Positions 8,843 to 17,072 of a stretch of 64,000 nt of DNA are shown here, one piece after another. A model generated the notes under the pieces. The model had not been told where the DNA came from and did not search any database. It saw nothing but the letters and a program-made list of their open reading frames with translations. This DNA comes from Natronococcus occultus SP4 (GTDB lineage: Archaea; Halobacteriota; Halobacteria; Halobacteriales; Natrialbaceae): contig NC_019974.1 in assembly GCF_000328685.1 (NCBI RefSeq), forward strand, positions 3,463,001 to 3,527,000, read 5' to 3'. Position 1 is the first letter of the stretch, and each line of letters opens with the position of its first letter. Made by a program: the position numbers and the translations under genes.

Positions 8843-9985
8843 CTACTCCGAGCCAGTAGCCACTAGACTCCTCAGGATACGGAGTTCCTCTTCTTGAGAG
8901 ATGTGCTCAGCAGTGAGACAAGCGTGGACGATTTTGTGTATCAGTTCGGGACTAAGAGAGGATAACGAATGCTCCGCAGATCGGTCCGTTAGCATCTCGA
9001 CTTGGTCCGCCAATACTGTTATTCGGGTTTCGAGTTCCTCAAGTTCTTCGAGCGAATCTGCAGTGACTCGAGACGAAGTTCCGGTGAGAACGTGATCTTC
9101 TCTTTCGTGTTCCCGGTCACGGGTTGAACCCTCGGTACTACTAGCTCGGGAACGAACCGCATCGCTCTCCGCTTTCGGTTGTTCCTCGCGTGAATTTACA
9201 CTTTCACTACTCGTATCCGCGTTCTTACTGCTCTCGATAGAACTGTCGCAGCGTGCATCAGAGTCCGAATCGACACTCCGATCCGCTTCAGTGGTTTCAT
9301 CGTCGTTCGTGGCCTCGTTCTCGAATAATTCGCCGACTATATGTTGTCGGTTTGTCCAATCGAACCCAGCGATCGTATTCACCCGCTGGTTGATCGTTGC
9401 ACTCGTGACGCCGAGCGTATCGCCGAGTTCGGCTTGCGTCGCGCTCGGCCGTCTGTAGATTTCACGGAGTGTCTCCAGTTGCTTTTCGGTGAGTTCCGAC
9501 GCTGTGAGTGATGACGTTGCTTGCGATTCGTGCCCGTTTCTCACTGGCTCCATCGTTTCCGATCGTTGATCCCCTCCGTCTTCCTCCCCCTTTTCGGCCG
9601 GCATCTCGATACCAGTATCGGGTTCGCTATCTGCTGTCTCTTCGTTACCGTCTTCGAGTCTGCAATCCGTCTCCGCCTCGTTATCGTCGGTGATCTCTTC
9701 TGTATCCGGATTTTTGGGTTCGCTATTCGTTTTGCTGGTTGTCAAATCCGTGTCCTCCTCCTCACCACCTTCGCTTTCACCAGAGGGAGTCGCTGGATCG
9801 CCGTACTCCTCGAGAACCCGTTCAACCATTTGGGTGGTTGCGCCGTTCACGTCCTCTGCAATCGCTTCTATCGAAGCATCCGGACGCGACTCCGCGGCAT
9901 CGAGGATTTTCTTGTGGATTACCGCCCGTGGCACTCTCGCTTTTTCTTGATGAGGATTTTTGACAGACGTCGTCGAGTTACTCAT
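8843..9985 (-). CDS. two-HTH acidic protein, paralog 1
   Basis: A 380-residue protein of a family I do not recognise by name. Order: a basic N-terminal helical DNA-binding-like domain at about residues 17-63 (VPRAVIHKKILDAAESRPDA, then IEAIAEDV and TTQMVERVLEEYGDP); an acidic Glu/Asp/Ser/Thr-rich linker of about 100 residues; a winged-HTH at about 164-223 (LTEKQLETLREIYRRPSATQ, LGVTSATINQRVNTIAGFDW); a second acidic linker; a short coiled coil at about 318-347 (SLEELEELETRITVLADQVE); and a C-terminal helical motif (ELIHKIVHACLTAEHISQEE). It is likely a transcription regulator or DNA-binding scaffold. Start ATG 9985 leaves a TATA-like TTATAATTTTCC about 54 nt upstream. Two paralogs lie at 11665-12645 and 42539-43210. 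Confidence 0.7.
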   Translation of the reverse strand: MSNSTTSVKNPHQEKARVPRAVIHKKILDAAESRPDASIEAIAEDVNGATTQMVERVLEEYGDPATPSGESEGGEEEDTDLTTSKTNSEPKNPDTEEITDDNEAETDCRLEDGNEETADSEPDTGIEMPAEKGEEDGGDQRSETMEPVRNGHESQATSSLTASELTEKQLETLREIYRRPSATQAELGDTLGVTSATINQRVNTIAGFDWTNRQHIVGELFENEATNDDETTEADRSVDSDSDARCDSSIESSKNADTSSESVNSREEQPKAESDAVRSRASSTEGSTRDREHEREDHVLTGTSSRVTADSLEELEELETRITVLADQVEMLTDRSAEHSLSSLSPELIHKIVHACLTAEHISQEEELRILRSLVATGSE

Positions 9986-10015
9986 TTCCACCCCCCAGTT
10001 ATGGTAACTGGTCAT

Positions 10016-10463
10016 TCCAGCAGTTGACTCCCTAGTGGTTATAATTTTCCCAACGATCGAACAATTACATTCGTTAAATTCGGTTCGGCTATTACATTCG
10101 TGTGTATATAATTGGAAATCTGATGCTGTCTCATCGAACTCCTTCGAGGTGGGAACCGTATTACCAACTGTGACTTCACCGATCCCGGCAGACTACCTAA
10201 TTCGTTGTTCGAAACCGGCGCAGTTGACCTTCGACAGCCAAGCTTTCGGATTCTGACTGTCCATCATCAACAAACTGAGAGAGAGAGCACGACGTCCAGA
10301 CCGGACGTGACGACCGAGTTGATCGCCGTTTCGTCCAAGAATCTTCCAGACAGTCGGCGGAAGCCGATCTCTGTGATCGGATAACTGGTGGTCGGCAACC
10401 GTGACAATATCCCCTATTTTGAGATGCGAACCGACGAACCCAACATCTTCTGTACCATGTCAG
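10016..10463. other. intergenic, no supported gene
   Basis: About 450 bp upstream of the two-HTH gene. It contains the TATA-like TTATAATTTTCC (10039-10050), likely the promoter of that gene on the minus strand. I see nothing else here that I can support. Confidence 0.4.
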
Positions 10464-10649
10464 CTATCCGCTATTGGTATCGGTGTCTTCGACGGCAGCG
10501 TGAGTTCTATCCCAAAACTGTGCCATCGGCGTTTCACACATGTCACAGACGATCGCGATGTTTCCTTTGTAGGCCGCTACCTCGAGTGCTCCGCCGTTAC
10601 AGTAGTGACAGCGGTCCTCCTCGAGGTTAGCAAGTACTAGCTGTGTCAT
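10464..10649 (-). CDS. small CxxC zinc-finger protein
   Basis: A 61-residue microprotein starting MTQLVLANLEEDRCHYCNGG. Two CxxC pairs (CHYC and CDMC, about 22 residues apart) make a plausible zinc ribbon. The pattern LVLANLEEDRC..C, YKGN.AIVCD.C.TP.AQ.WD resembles the haloarchaeal HVO_A0556-like zinc-finger family. ATG 10649 is chosen because homologs start at MTQLVLANLE; the 15 upstream codons are basic and unlike the family. An AT-rich TATA-like sequence at about 10700-10708 lies about 50 nt upstream on the coding strand. Such microproteins are often regulatory or nucleic-acid binding; the precise role is unknown. Confidence 0.75.
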   Translation of the reverse strand: MTQLVLANLEEDRCHYCNGGALEVAAYKGNIAIVCDMCETPMAQFWDRTHAAVEDTDTNSG

Positions 10650-10694
10650 ACGCCGCGAAGACTGTCGGTCGAGCATATCAGTCGACTGCACCAA

Positions 10695-11042
10695 CGAGCA
10701 ATATAAAATTTGAGGCGAACGACCCGTACGTTCGAACCGCTAACCTCTCTTTCTCCGCGTTTTTGAGAAACGGGCCGCACTAGGATAGGCATGTACACGG
10801 TGTTATCGAGCGCTAGTACTAGCGAAACACCGTGGATCCGCTTTCGAACTATGGGCCCCGCAGAACCGACAAACGATAGAACCGCAGACCGAAGATTTGA
10901 TCGTCGAGATCTCCGAGAAAGAAATTGCGTTCGAGAAACCGTCTAAACAAAATCGGTATCGAAATCCCACTTCGACTCGATTATGTTCTTGGATACGGCT
11001 ATTTGATCACCGGTCGACAGTTACGGCGGTGAACGTAACACA
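10695..11042. other. intergenic, degenerate
   Basis: About 350 bp. No supported gene. The part next to 11043 may hold decayed upstream sequence of the glycosyltransferase remnant, but no family motif survives in any frame. Confidence 0.35.
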
Positions 11043-11504
11043 TGTACCTCCCGCCCGCTACTGTCCGAGTACGCAGAAATCGAGAGCGACGAGCAGCTCG
11101 ACCGGCTTCGATCACTCGCTGACGTCCTCAATATCCATCTGCTGACAAGCGAACCAGATACGACGATCAACCTCTCGCAACGCGAGTCCGATATCGTTCT
11201 CCAGAAGTCGCTCAGGAACGGTTGCGGCCTCGTCGTGTCCGAAGCACTCCGGAAACGGACACCCGTCCTCGGCTCGCGCACCGGTGGCATCCCCCTCCAT
11301 CTTGAGGACAGTACCAAAGGTCATCTCGTATCTCCCCTTGATGTCGATACTATTGCGGACCACCTTGAACAACTCTTTTCTGATGGCCAACGCTGCCGAT
11401 TAGGACGTAATGGGCGTGAAACTGCCCGCGAGCAGTTCCTCCTTCCGCGCCACCTGTTAGACCACTGTGAGTTATTCCATGGAGGACGGACCGAATCGAG
11501 CTAA
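11043..11504 (+). pseudogene. C-terminal remnant of a GT4 (trehalose-synthase-like) glycosyltransferase
   Basis: A continuous frame encodes the C-terminal part of a GT-B glycosyltransferase. SDIVLQKSLRNGCGLVVSEA, then PVLGSRTGGIP, GHLVSPLDVDTIADHLEQLF and REQFLLPRHLLDH match the nucleotide-sugar-binding half, best the TreT-type trehalose synthases (usual motif QKS.REGFGL.V.EALWK.TPV). About two thirds of the protein, including the N-terminal domain, is missing, and there is no plausible start. Gly to Cys in RNGCGL and other changes also fit a decayed copy. It lies between two members of the two-HTH family. Confidence 0.7.
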
Positions 11505-11664
11505 ACGAACACCGACTGGGAGAGGTGACAATAAAGGAACGTGAGGAGTGAAAAGGCAGCCGCGGATCCGAATCACGGCTGTTCGGGCACCTTTGCTTTC
11601 ATGTTTCAGGGCAAAAATAATCGACGAGCGTTCGGGGTCACGGTAGGATAGATTCCGGAACAGT

Positions 11665-12540
11665 CTATTGAGTGAAGCTCTCCAAAATACGTAATTCTTC
11701 TTCTTTGGAAATCTGGTCTGATGTGAAGCAGGCATGAAGGACTTTATGTGCGAGTTCGGGATCGGTTAGGATGGAATCAGATGCCGTCGATTGCGTTTCG
11801 AGCTGTCGTTCAACCGCCTGGACATGCTCGGTCAGTTCGTGAACCTGATCGGTTAACTCTTCGCAGTACTGGTTGTCTAGGTCAGTGTTTACTTTTTCAC
11901 CGTCCGAATTGCTATCGTTTGATTCTGGCATGGTTGTGGTGGTATCAGCCACTGACTCAACAGCACTGTTGACGATATTCGTTTTCTCCTCTCCAAGGCT
12001 ACCGCTGATTGCTTCACGCTGGTTAAAAAGTGCCTCAGTGAAAGCACGCCGTTCGACCCAGTCGAATCCGTCAATCGAGTTCAGGCGCTGATTGATCGTC
12101 GCGCTGGTGACGCCGAGTTCGTCCGCAAGGTCCGCTTGTGTTGCGGTCGGCTGGTCGCGAATTTCGCGGAGCGTCTCCAGTTGCTTTTCGGTCAGATCAG
12201 CCGATGCAAGGTCCGGAGGTGGGTTGTGTCGCGAGTCGTGCTCGGTTTCGGTATTCGTCTCGAGAACGCTATCAGCTGGATCGTCAAAAACATTCATGGT
12301 ATTTGAATCAAGGCTGTGATCGGTGGTACTGGGGGGGAGAGTGTCTGCGGCGAGTTCATCCGCTCTTGTTCCCTCGCTCGTTTCCATGTCGCCGGTCGTC
12401 GATGAGTCGGATTTCTCCTCCGTTCGCTCGTCGACACCCGTTTCTCCAGCGACGTCATCTTCTTCGCTTTCCTCCCCATCCCTACCGAGAACGCGCTTCA
12501 CGATCGTCGTGGTCGTAGTGTCGTCAGTGAATCTCTTCAT
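11665..12540 (-). CDS. two-HTH acidic protein, paralog 2, 5' end decayed
   Basis: A 291-residue frame paralogous to the gene at 8843-9985. It has TTTTTIVKRVLGRDGE (the end of the N-terminal domain), an acidic linker, a nearly identical winged HTH (LTEKQLETLREIRDQPTATQ, LGVTSATINQRLNSIDGFDW), a coiled coil and PELAHKVLHACFTSDQISKE at the C-terminus. The first half of the N-terminal domain is missing from this frame. Upstream, 12541-12645 still contains it in fragments and other frames: an open frame from ATG 12645 that stops early, and EQQPDAE just before 12540. The original start was therefore probably ATG 12645, 56 nt from the shared TATA block, as in the paralogs. Either translation now begins at ATG 12540 or the gene is a pseudogene. 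Confidence 0.6.
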   Translation of the reverse strand: MKRFTDDTTTTTIVKRVLGRDGEESEEDDVAGETGVDERTEEKSDSSTTGDMETSEGTRADELAADTLPPSTTDHSLDSNTMNVFDDPADSVLETNTETEHDSRHNPPPDLASADLTEKQLETLREIRDQPTATQADLADELGVTSATINQRLNSIDGFDWVERRAFTEALFNQREAISGSLGEEKTNIVNSAVESVADTTTTMPESNDSNSDGEKVNTDLDNQYCEELTDQVHELTEHVQAVERQLETQSTASDSILTDPELAHKVLHACFTSDQISKEEELRILESFTQ

Positions 12541-12700
12541 TCTGCGTCAGGTTGCTGTTCCGTGCGGCGAGGGTTTCCGTGTGAAGGAGTGCGACACAGC
12601 CGTTTTGCCATTTGTGTTAATCTTAACCGCCCCTGTTATCCTCATAGTCCAATTACCCGTGCAGTTGTTGAAATACACACCCTGCTACCAGAACGGCGGC

Positions 12701-12765
12701 CTTATACGTTTTTCAGTGAGAACGTAATCACACTCAGTCCGGATACTTCACCGATGATTCGAAGT
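12701..12765 (-). promoter_or_regulatory. shared upstream block of two-HTH paralog 2
   Basis: CTTATACGTTTTTCAGT (12701-12717, plus-strand reading) is identical to 43260-43276 upstream of paralog 3. Similarity continues about 45 bp further (AATCACACT versus AATTACACT, GTCCGGATAC versus CTCCGATTAC, GATGATTCGAAG versus GATGAATAGAAG). Read on the coding strand it contains a TATA-like ACGTATAAG about 56 nt before the ancestral ATG 12645. It is likely a conserved core promoter plus an operator. Confidence 0.55.
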
Positions 12766-12820
12766 TCGAGCAGTAACTCGATATAAAGCAATCTCGTATG
12801 AGTGGACCTAGTCACTAGTT

Positions 12821-12857
12821 CTGGGAGAATTAGATGGCTAATTGGCGGCTCTCCCAG
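12821..12857 (+). other. nested hairpin
   Basis: CTGGGAGA (12821-12828) pairs with TCTCCCAG (12850-12857). Inside it ATTAG (12829-12833) pairs with CTAAT (12838-12842) around the loop ATGG. A TATA-like GATATAAAGC lies about 35-45 bp upstream. It could be an RNA element or a protein site; nothing coding overlaps it. Confidence 0.35.
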
Positions 12858-12934
12858 CGCCGAGTATCCACTATTGCCCTCTTAGTCATCCTAGGTTCTC
12901 TCGATTCTTACTCCGCGAAGAGGACTCGTTACTT

Positions 12935-13001
12935 GAGCGTGATCACGCTCGCTCAAAACGCCTCACTAGAAAATGTTCTCTTCAAATGCTATCGGCCGAT
13001 A
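12935..13001 (+). promoter_or_regulatory. two perfect palindromes upstream of the ABC operon (operator candidates)
   Basis: GAGCGTGATCACGCTC (12935-12950) and TATCGGCCGATA (12990-13001) are perfect, loop-free palindromes 40 bp apart in the leader of the ABC transporter gene at 13071. Uninterrupted palindromes of 16 and 12 bp suit dimeric HTH proteins. No experiment links them to a regulator; the neighbouring two-HTH proteins are obvious candidates. Confidence 0.35.
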
Positions 13002-13070
13002 ACAAGCTGTGTACGGCAGAAGAGCAACCCTCAGTTTCAACATCTTACTTGACGGTTGAGTACGAGAGTG

Positions 13071-13829
13071 ATGGATGAGAAGGGACCGGCTCAGGCCGCC
13101 ACAAGCCGACCGACGGTCACCTGTAAGGACGTTTCCCACGAGTACGGGGGGCGAAGCGGTACGAGTAGCTTCGGCGTTCTTCCGTGGCGCTCGAGGGGCG
13201 ATCAGAGAACGGTGGTGGCGCTCCGTGACGTTTCGCTTGAGGTCCAGTCAGGCGACGTCATCAGCCTGGCCGGTCCGAGCGGCAGCGGCAAATCCACGCT
13301 GTTGCACGCGATGGCCGGATTGATCGTGCCGACTCAGGGGACGATCGAACTGAATGAAACCTCGCTTACGGACCGCTCGAGACGCGAACGAGCACGGATC
13401 CGACGCGACCACGTCGGATTCGTCTTTCAGCGCTTTCATCTCCTTCCCTCCCTGTCCGCTAGGGCGAACGTTGCGGTCCCGCTCGTACAGTTCGGTCTCT
13501 CGAAACGCGAGCGCCGGAAACGGGCGTCCGAACTCCTCGAGCGGGTCGGATTAGGCGATCGTGAGACACATCAGCCAGGGAAACTCAGCGGCGGAGAGCA
13601 ACAGCGCGTCGCGATCGCGCGGGCGCTCGCGACCGATCCGGCTGTCGTGCTCGCCGACGAACCGACCGGTGAGCTGGATACGGAGACGGGCTGTCGCGTG
13701 CTCGAGGTGCTGACGGATGTGGCCGGAGGCCGAACGGTGGTACTAGCGTCGCACGACGAACACGCCCTAGCGGTCACCGATCGCGTCGTCGAACTCCGCG
13801 ACGGACGGGTGGTCGACGATGGGCAGTGA
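13071..13829 (+). CDS. ABC transporter ATP-binding protein (LolD/MacB type)
   Basis: A 252-residue ATPase with Walker A GPSGSGKST (about residues 68-76), Q-loop FVFQRFHLLPSLSA, signature KLSGGEQQRVAIARALA, Walker B VVLADEPTGELD, and H-loop ASHDEHAL. The LolD/MacB class pairs with FtsX-type permeases, and here a permease gene overlaps its 3' end by 11 nt. ATG 13071 is preferred; a TTG at 13056 and GTG at 13068 are in frame. An insertion of about 15 residues (SGTSSFGVLPWRSRGD) precedes the usual VVALRDVSLEV. The ATPase looks intact but its only evident partner is truncated, so it may be orphaned. Confidence 0.9.
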   Translation: MDEKGPAQAATSRPTVTCKDVSHEYGGRSGTSSFGVLPWRSRGDQRTVVALRDVSLEVQSGDVISLAGPSGSGKSTLLHAMAGLIVPTQGTIELNETSLTDRSRRERARIRRDHVGFVFQRFHLLPSLSARANVAVPLVQFGLSKRERRKRASELLERVGLGDRETHQPGKLSGGEQQRVAIARALATDPAVVLADEPTGELDTETGCRVLEVLTDVAGGRTVVLASHDEHALAVTDRVVELRDGRVVDDGQ

Positions 13830-14352
13830 CGCCGACGAAATTACGGACCAACCATCGTCGCGGAACGCGCTCGCTCGCTGGATAGCTATTGCCAGGTTCG
13901 CCGTCGGGCGACTAGTGTGGCGGGCGTGGCGCGCGACGCCTCGACAGGTTCTTGCAACGATCGGTGTCGTCGCGCTTGCGATCACTCTGCTAATTGTCGT
14001 CACCGGAATCTCGCTCGAGCTCGCCGACCAACAGGATGTCGAGACCGACGAAGCTGACTACCGTATCGTCCCGGAAGAGGGATCGTCGCTATCGGCGGTC
14101 GTCGACGTCGAAGGGCCCCGACTCGGCGACGTCCACGAGCGGACGAACGAACTCGAATCACACGAGGACGTCGAACACGCGATGCCCGTCCTCGTCGATG
14201 TCGTCAGGGTTCGAGCGCCCGCCAGCGACGAACCGGTTTACGTCCTCGCAATCGGCGTGGTTCCAGGCAACGGTGGGCCTCCGATCGCCGGGATCCGTTC
14301 CCGTTCGTTCGTCGGATCCGTCGCCATCCTCGAACGAGAGTGGGACTGGTAA
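13819..14352 (+). pseudogene. truncated FtsX-like ABC permease
   Basis: A 177-residue frame with the N-terminus of a MacB/FtsX permease: a cytoplasmic lead-in, one transmembrane helix (VLATIGVVALAITLLIVVTGISLELA), then the start of the periplasmic-type domain (DYRIVPEEGSSLSAVVDVEG, VHERTNELESHEDVEHAMPV). Full-length homologs are about 370-400 residues with three further helices at the C-terminus. All of that is missing. The frame ends in an unrelated short tail (VAILEREWDW) 5 nt before the stop of the convergent ABC exporter. The break is inside the extracytoplasmic domain, so no transport function is expected; rearrangement with the exporter segment is the simplest explanation. Confidence 0.75.
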
Positions 14353-14357
14353 GAGAG

Positions 14358-16169
14358 TTAGGTCGACTGGAGCGAGTACAACTGGGCGTACTTTCCGGAT
14401 CGCTGGATGAGTTCGGTATGGGATCCCACCTCCACGATCTCGCCGTCTTTCATCGTGTAAATTTGATCCGCGTTTGTCACCGTCGATAACCGATGGGCGA
14501 TCACGAGCATCGTATAATCCCGATCCATCGCTTCGATTCCGTGGTGGACTTCCTTTTCGAGCGACGTGTCTAAATCGCTCGTCGCTTCGTCGAGTATCAA
14601 CAGATCAGAATCTTTCAATAGTGCTCGCGCAATCGCGACGCGCTGGCGTTGGCCACCCGAGAGCTTCACCCCTTGATCGCCGAGAATTGTATCATATCCA
14701 TCCGGAAGTGTATCCAGAAACTCCGAAACCTTGGCGATTTCGGCGACCGTTTCGATTTCCTCCTGCGTGGCCTCACGATCACCAATTGTGATGTTTTGTC
14801 GGAGAGTTGTGTTAAACAGATGCGGATCCTGTCTCACGATGGATACTCGAGAGCGCCACTCGCGGATATTGAACTCGTCGATGGGTATCCCGTTTGCGGT
14901 TATTTTACCGCGATCGGGTTCGTACATCCGAGCGAAGAGCGAGGCGATCGTCGACTTCCCCGCTCCCGAGGGGCCGACGAACGCGGCGAAGTTACCGTGA
15001 CCGATCTCGAACGAGATGCCCCGGAGCACGGTTTCCTTGGATGAGTCGTAACTGAACTCTACGTCGTCAAATGCGAACCGTTCTACGGACTCCGGAACCG
15101 CTCTCGTCCCTTCGACCTGCTCTCGGTTTTGTTGCAGTTCTTCGATGAACTCCTGTGTTCTGACGAGGTGTGGAAGTTCCCCCTCGATCCGATAGATATG
15201 CGTATTTAACTCGCTCAGCTTGGGGCCGAGTTTGAACATCGCAAACAGGAACACGCCCAGTTCGCCCACGGACATCGCAGAGAAGGTCAGCGCGAAGTAA
15301 ATGAGAACGAAAACAGTGATCGCGGTCATGAGCTGATAAAAGTTAGTGATAGCGGACACGTTTCGAAGTAGTTGAATTCGCGACCGCTCGAACTGATCGA
15401 CTGACGTACCAAACCCGGATCGAAGCTCGTCGACCATACCGAACAGTTTTACGTCTTTGATGCCCTGGGTCCCCGCCTGAGCGTTCGATTGAATTCTCTC
15501 CTTGGCGTCAGCGACTTTATCGCCGATGGAATACCCGACGTCGAGGATGTTTCTGTATGCGAACGTCACGAAGCCGAGAAACCCAACCGTTATAAGGGTC
15601 AAAACGGGAGCGATATAGAATGCGATCACGAGGTACATGAGCGACAGGAGCCCTTGCTCGATGCTGTCGATAGCGTACCTGATTACCATCCCGGCGTACT
15701 CCGCCTGGGTGACGATTGCGTTGAGGATGTCATCGGATCCCTCGTCGTCGAAATACGCCACGCGGGCATCGAGTGCGTTCGTGAACGCCTCCTCTTGTAA
15801 ATATCTGACGTACTGCGTCTCGATGGCCGCCTGAAACCAGCCAACCAGAAACGAGAGGGTGTATCGTACCGTCATCACGAATGCGACGCCTGTTACGAGG
15901 TATCCGAGCGTGAACGGAATTCCCAACGTATCGTAGACGGTGAGAAATAGTTGTAAGAGGCTACTCGTTCCCTCCGCAGACGTCTCAGATTGTGATGTCT
16001 GTATGATGGGATCGATGAACGCCAATCCAATTCCTTCGAGCACCGCAGTGGTGACTGCCAATAGAACGAGTCCAGTTGCAAACCACGGCCGAAATAGCGC
16101 AACGCGGTAGAGGGCCCGAACCTTCTCACGAAACGAGAGGTCCACTTCGATATCGTTGGCGTCGGACAT
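14358..16169 (-). CDS. ABC exporter with fused membrane and ATPase domains
   Basis: A 603-residue type-IV (MsbA/PglK-like) half-transporter. Six transmembrane helices lie in residues 30-330 (first FATGLVLLAVTTAVLEGIGLAF). The ATPase domain follows with Walker A FVGPSGAGKST (about residue 397), signature KLSGGQRQRVAIARALLKDS (about 500), Walker B LLILDEATSDLD and H-loop VIAHRLSTV. It should work as a homodimer and export a lipid or lipid-linked glycan. Because it lies beside glycosyltransferases, a PglK-like oligosaccharide flippase role is plausible but unproven. Length and motifs are complete. It is convergent with the truncated permease gene and is followed upstream by an IS6 element. Confidence 0.9.
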   Translation of the reverse strand: MSDANDIEVDLSFREKVRALYRVALFRPWFATGLVLLAVTTAVLEGIGLAFIDPIIQTSQSETSAEGTSSLLQLFLTVYDTLGIPFTLGYLVTGVAFVMTVRYTLSFLVGWFQAAIETQYVRYLQEEAFTNALDARVAYFDDEGSDDILNAIVTQAEYAGMVIRYAIDSIEQGLLSLMYLVIAFYIAPVLTLITVGFLGFVTFAYRNILDVGYSIGDKVADAKERIQSNAQAGTQGIKDVKLFGMVDELRSGFGTSVDQFERSRIQLLRNVSAITNFYQLMTAITVFVLIYFALTFSAMSVGELGVFLFAMFKLGPKLSELNTHIYRIEGELPHLVRTQEFIEELQQNREQVEGTRAVPESVERFAFDDVEFSYDSSKETVLRGISFEIGHGNFAAFVGPSGAGKSTIASLFARMYEPDRGKITANGIPIDEFNIREWRSRVSIVRQDPHLFNTTLRQNITIGDREATQEEIETVAEIAKVSEFLDTLPDGYDTILGDQGVKLSGGQRQRVAIARALLKDSDLLILDEATSDLDTSLEKEVHHGIEAMDRDYTMLVIAHRLSTVTNADQIYTMKDGEIVEVGSHTELIQRSGKYAQLYSLQST

Positions 16170-16361
16170 GATAACAGAGGCCTCGAGCGGAGGGATAAAT
16201 GTGGGTCATAAACACGATGGGAAATCATTTCTTGGACAGTGACGCCGGTCTGATGGTGTCTTTGGAATCATTTGTTACCCAGGCTGGTTGTGACTCGAGG
16301 GTGCCTGACTAACTCGAGGGCTATTACACCTTACTAAGCTCTTATGTGAGCGGGAACCATC

Positions 16362-17051
16362 GTGTTCAGATAAGCTGATTCCACGCAAAGGCGAACGATC
16401 TGAGCCACTCATCAGCCGTTTCCGCGTCAGCGTTGCTAAAGCAATTTGAAAACGAAGATGTTCGTCGTTTTACCTCCCAAAAGATACGTTCGACGCTGTT
16501 CCGATTTCCGTGGCGTTCGTATCTGAAATCGAGGTCGTGTCGTTGGCACGCGTAGTTCAGTGCTTTGTCGCCGTCAACGAGAAACACGACGTCGACGACG
16601 CCGTGTTTCTCACGCAACTCTGAGAAAAACGAACTAGCGATCACTTTGGTTCTCGTCGGTTCAAGATCTGTATGAAGTAACTCGTTCGATTCGGGATCGA
16701 CCGCTGCGTACAGCCAGTACTGCTCGCCGTTGAGTCGGATCACGGTTTCATCGACCGCGACGTGATCCGGGTTCTGACCAGATTTTGGCTGTAGATTGGC
16801 TTTGTGGACCCAGTTATGAACAGTCGATCGAGCTCGTTCAACACCGAAAATATCGAGAACTCTAACAGTATTCGAAAGCGAGAGGCCAGCAAGATGGAGC
16901 TGAATACTGAGCTTCATCAACAGCCGCAGTGTTGCCTCTCGCTCCACAAAATCCAAGTCGAGCTGGCCGATACTAGGACTGAGGCGTGCGTTTTCTGGCA
17001 TAGAACACTTTGAAAACGTCACGCCTCACTCCTTCAACCTTATCTGAACAC
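16362..17051 (-). mobile_element. IS6-family insertion sequence, second type, intact
   Basis: A 690-bp element with perfect 13-bp inverted repeats (GTGTTCAGATAAG at 16362-16374 and its complement at 17039-17051). No exact 8-bp flanking duplication is seen (GAACCATC versus CACCATAG), so the flanks have been rearranged since insertion or the element arrived by cointegrate resolution. Its right end abuts a dead ISH3-type transposase. Confidence 0.8.
16366..17001 (-). CDS. IS6-family DDE transposase
   Basis: A 211-residue transposase beginning MPENARLSPSIGQLDLDFVE. The HTH region (LSLSNTVRVLDIFGVERARS, VHNWVHKA) is followed by DDE residues in VDETVIRLNGEQYWLYAAVD, FLVDGDKAL and RNSVERIFWEVKRRTSSFSN. 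All three are present. The sequence is clearly related to the transposase at 7240-7875 but differs throughout and has different terminal repeats, so the two IS elements probably do not mobilise each other. Confidence 0.9.
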   Translation of the reverse strand: MPENARLSPSIGQLDLDFVEREATLRLLMKLSIQLHLAGLSLSNTVRVLDIFGVERARSTVHNWVHKANLQPKSGQNPDHVAVDETVIRLNGEQYWLYAAVDPESNELLHTDLEPTRTKVIASSFFSELREKHGVVDVVFLVDGDKALNYACQRHDLDFRYERHGNRNSVERIFWEVKRRTSSFSNCFSNADAETADEWLRSFAFAWNQLI

Positions 17052-17072
17052 CACCATAGCCTCGGGGACGAA

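Noticed and set aside
7189..17051. Composite transposon between the two intact IS6 elements
   Set aside because: Their terminal repeats and proteins differ throughout, so they are unlikely to act together.
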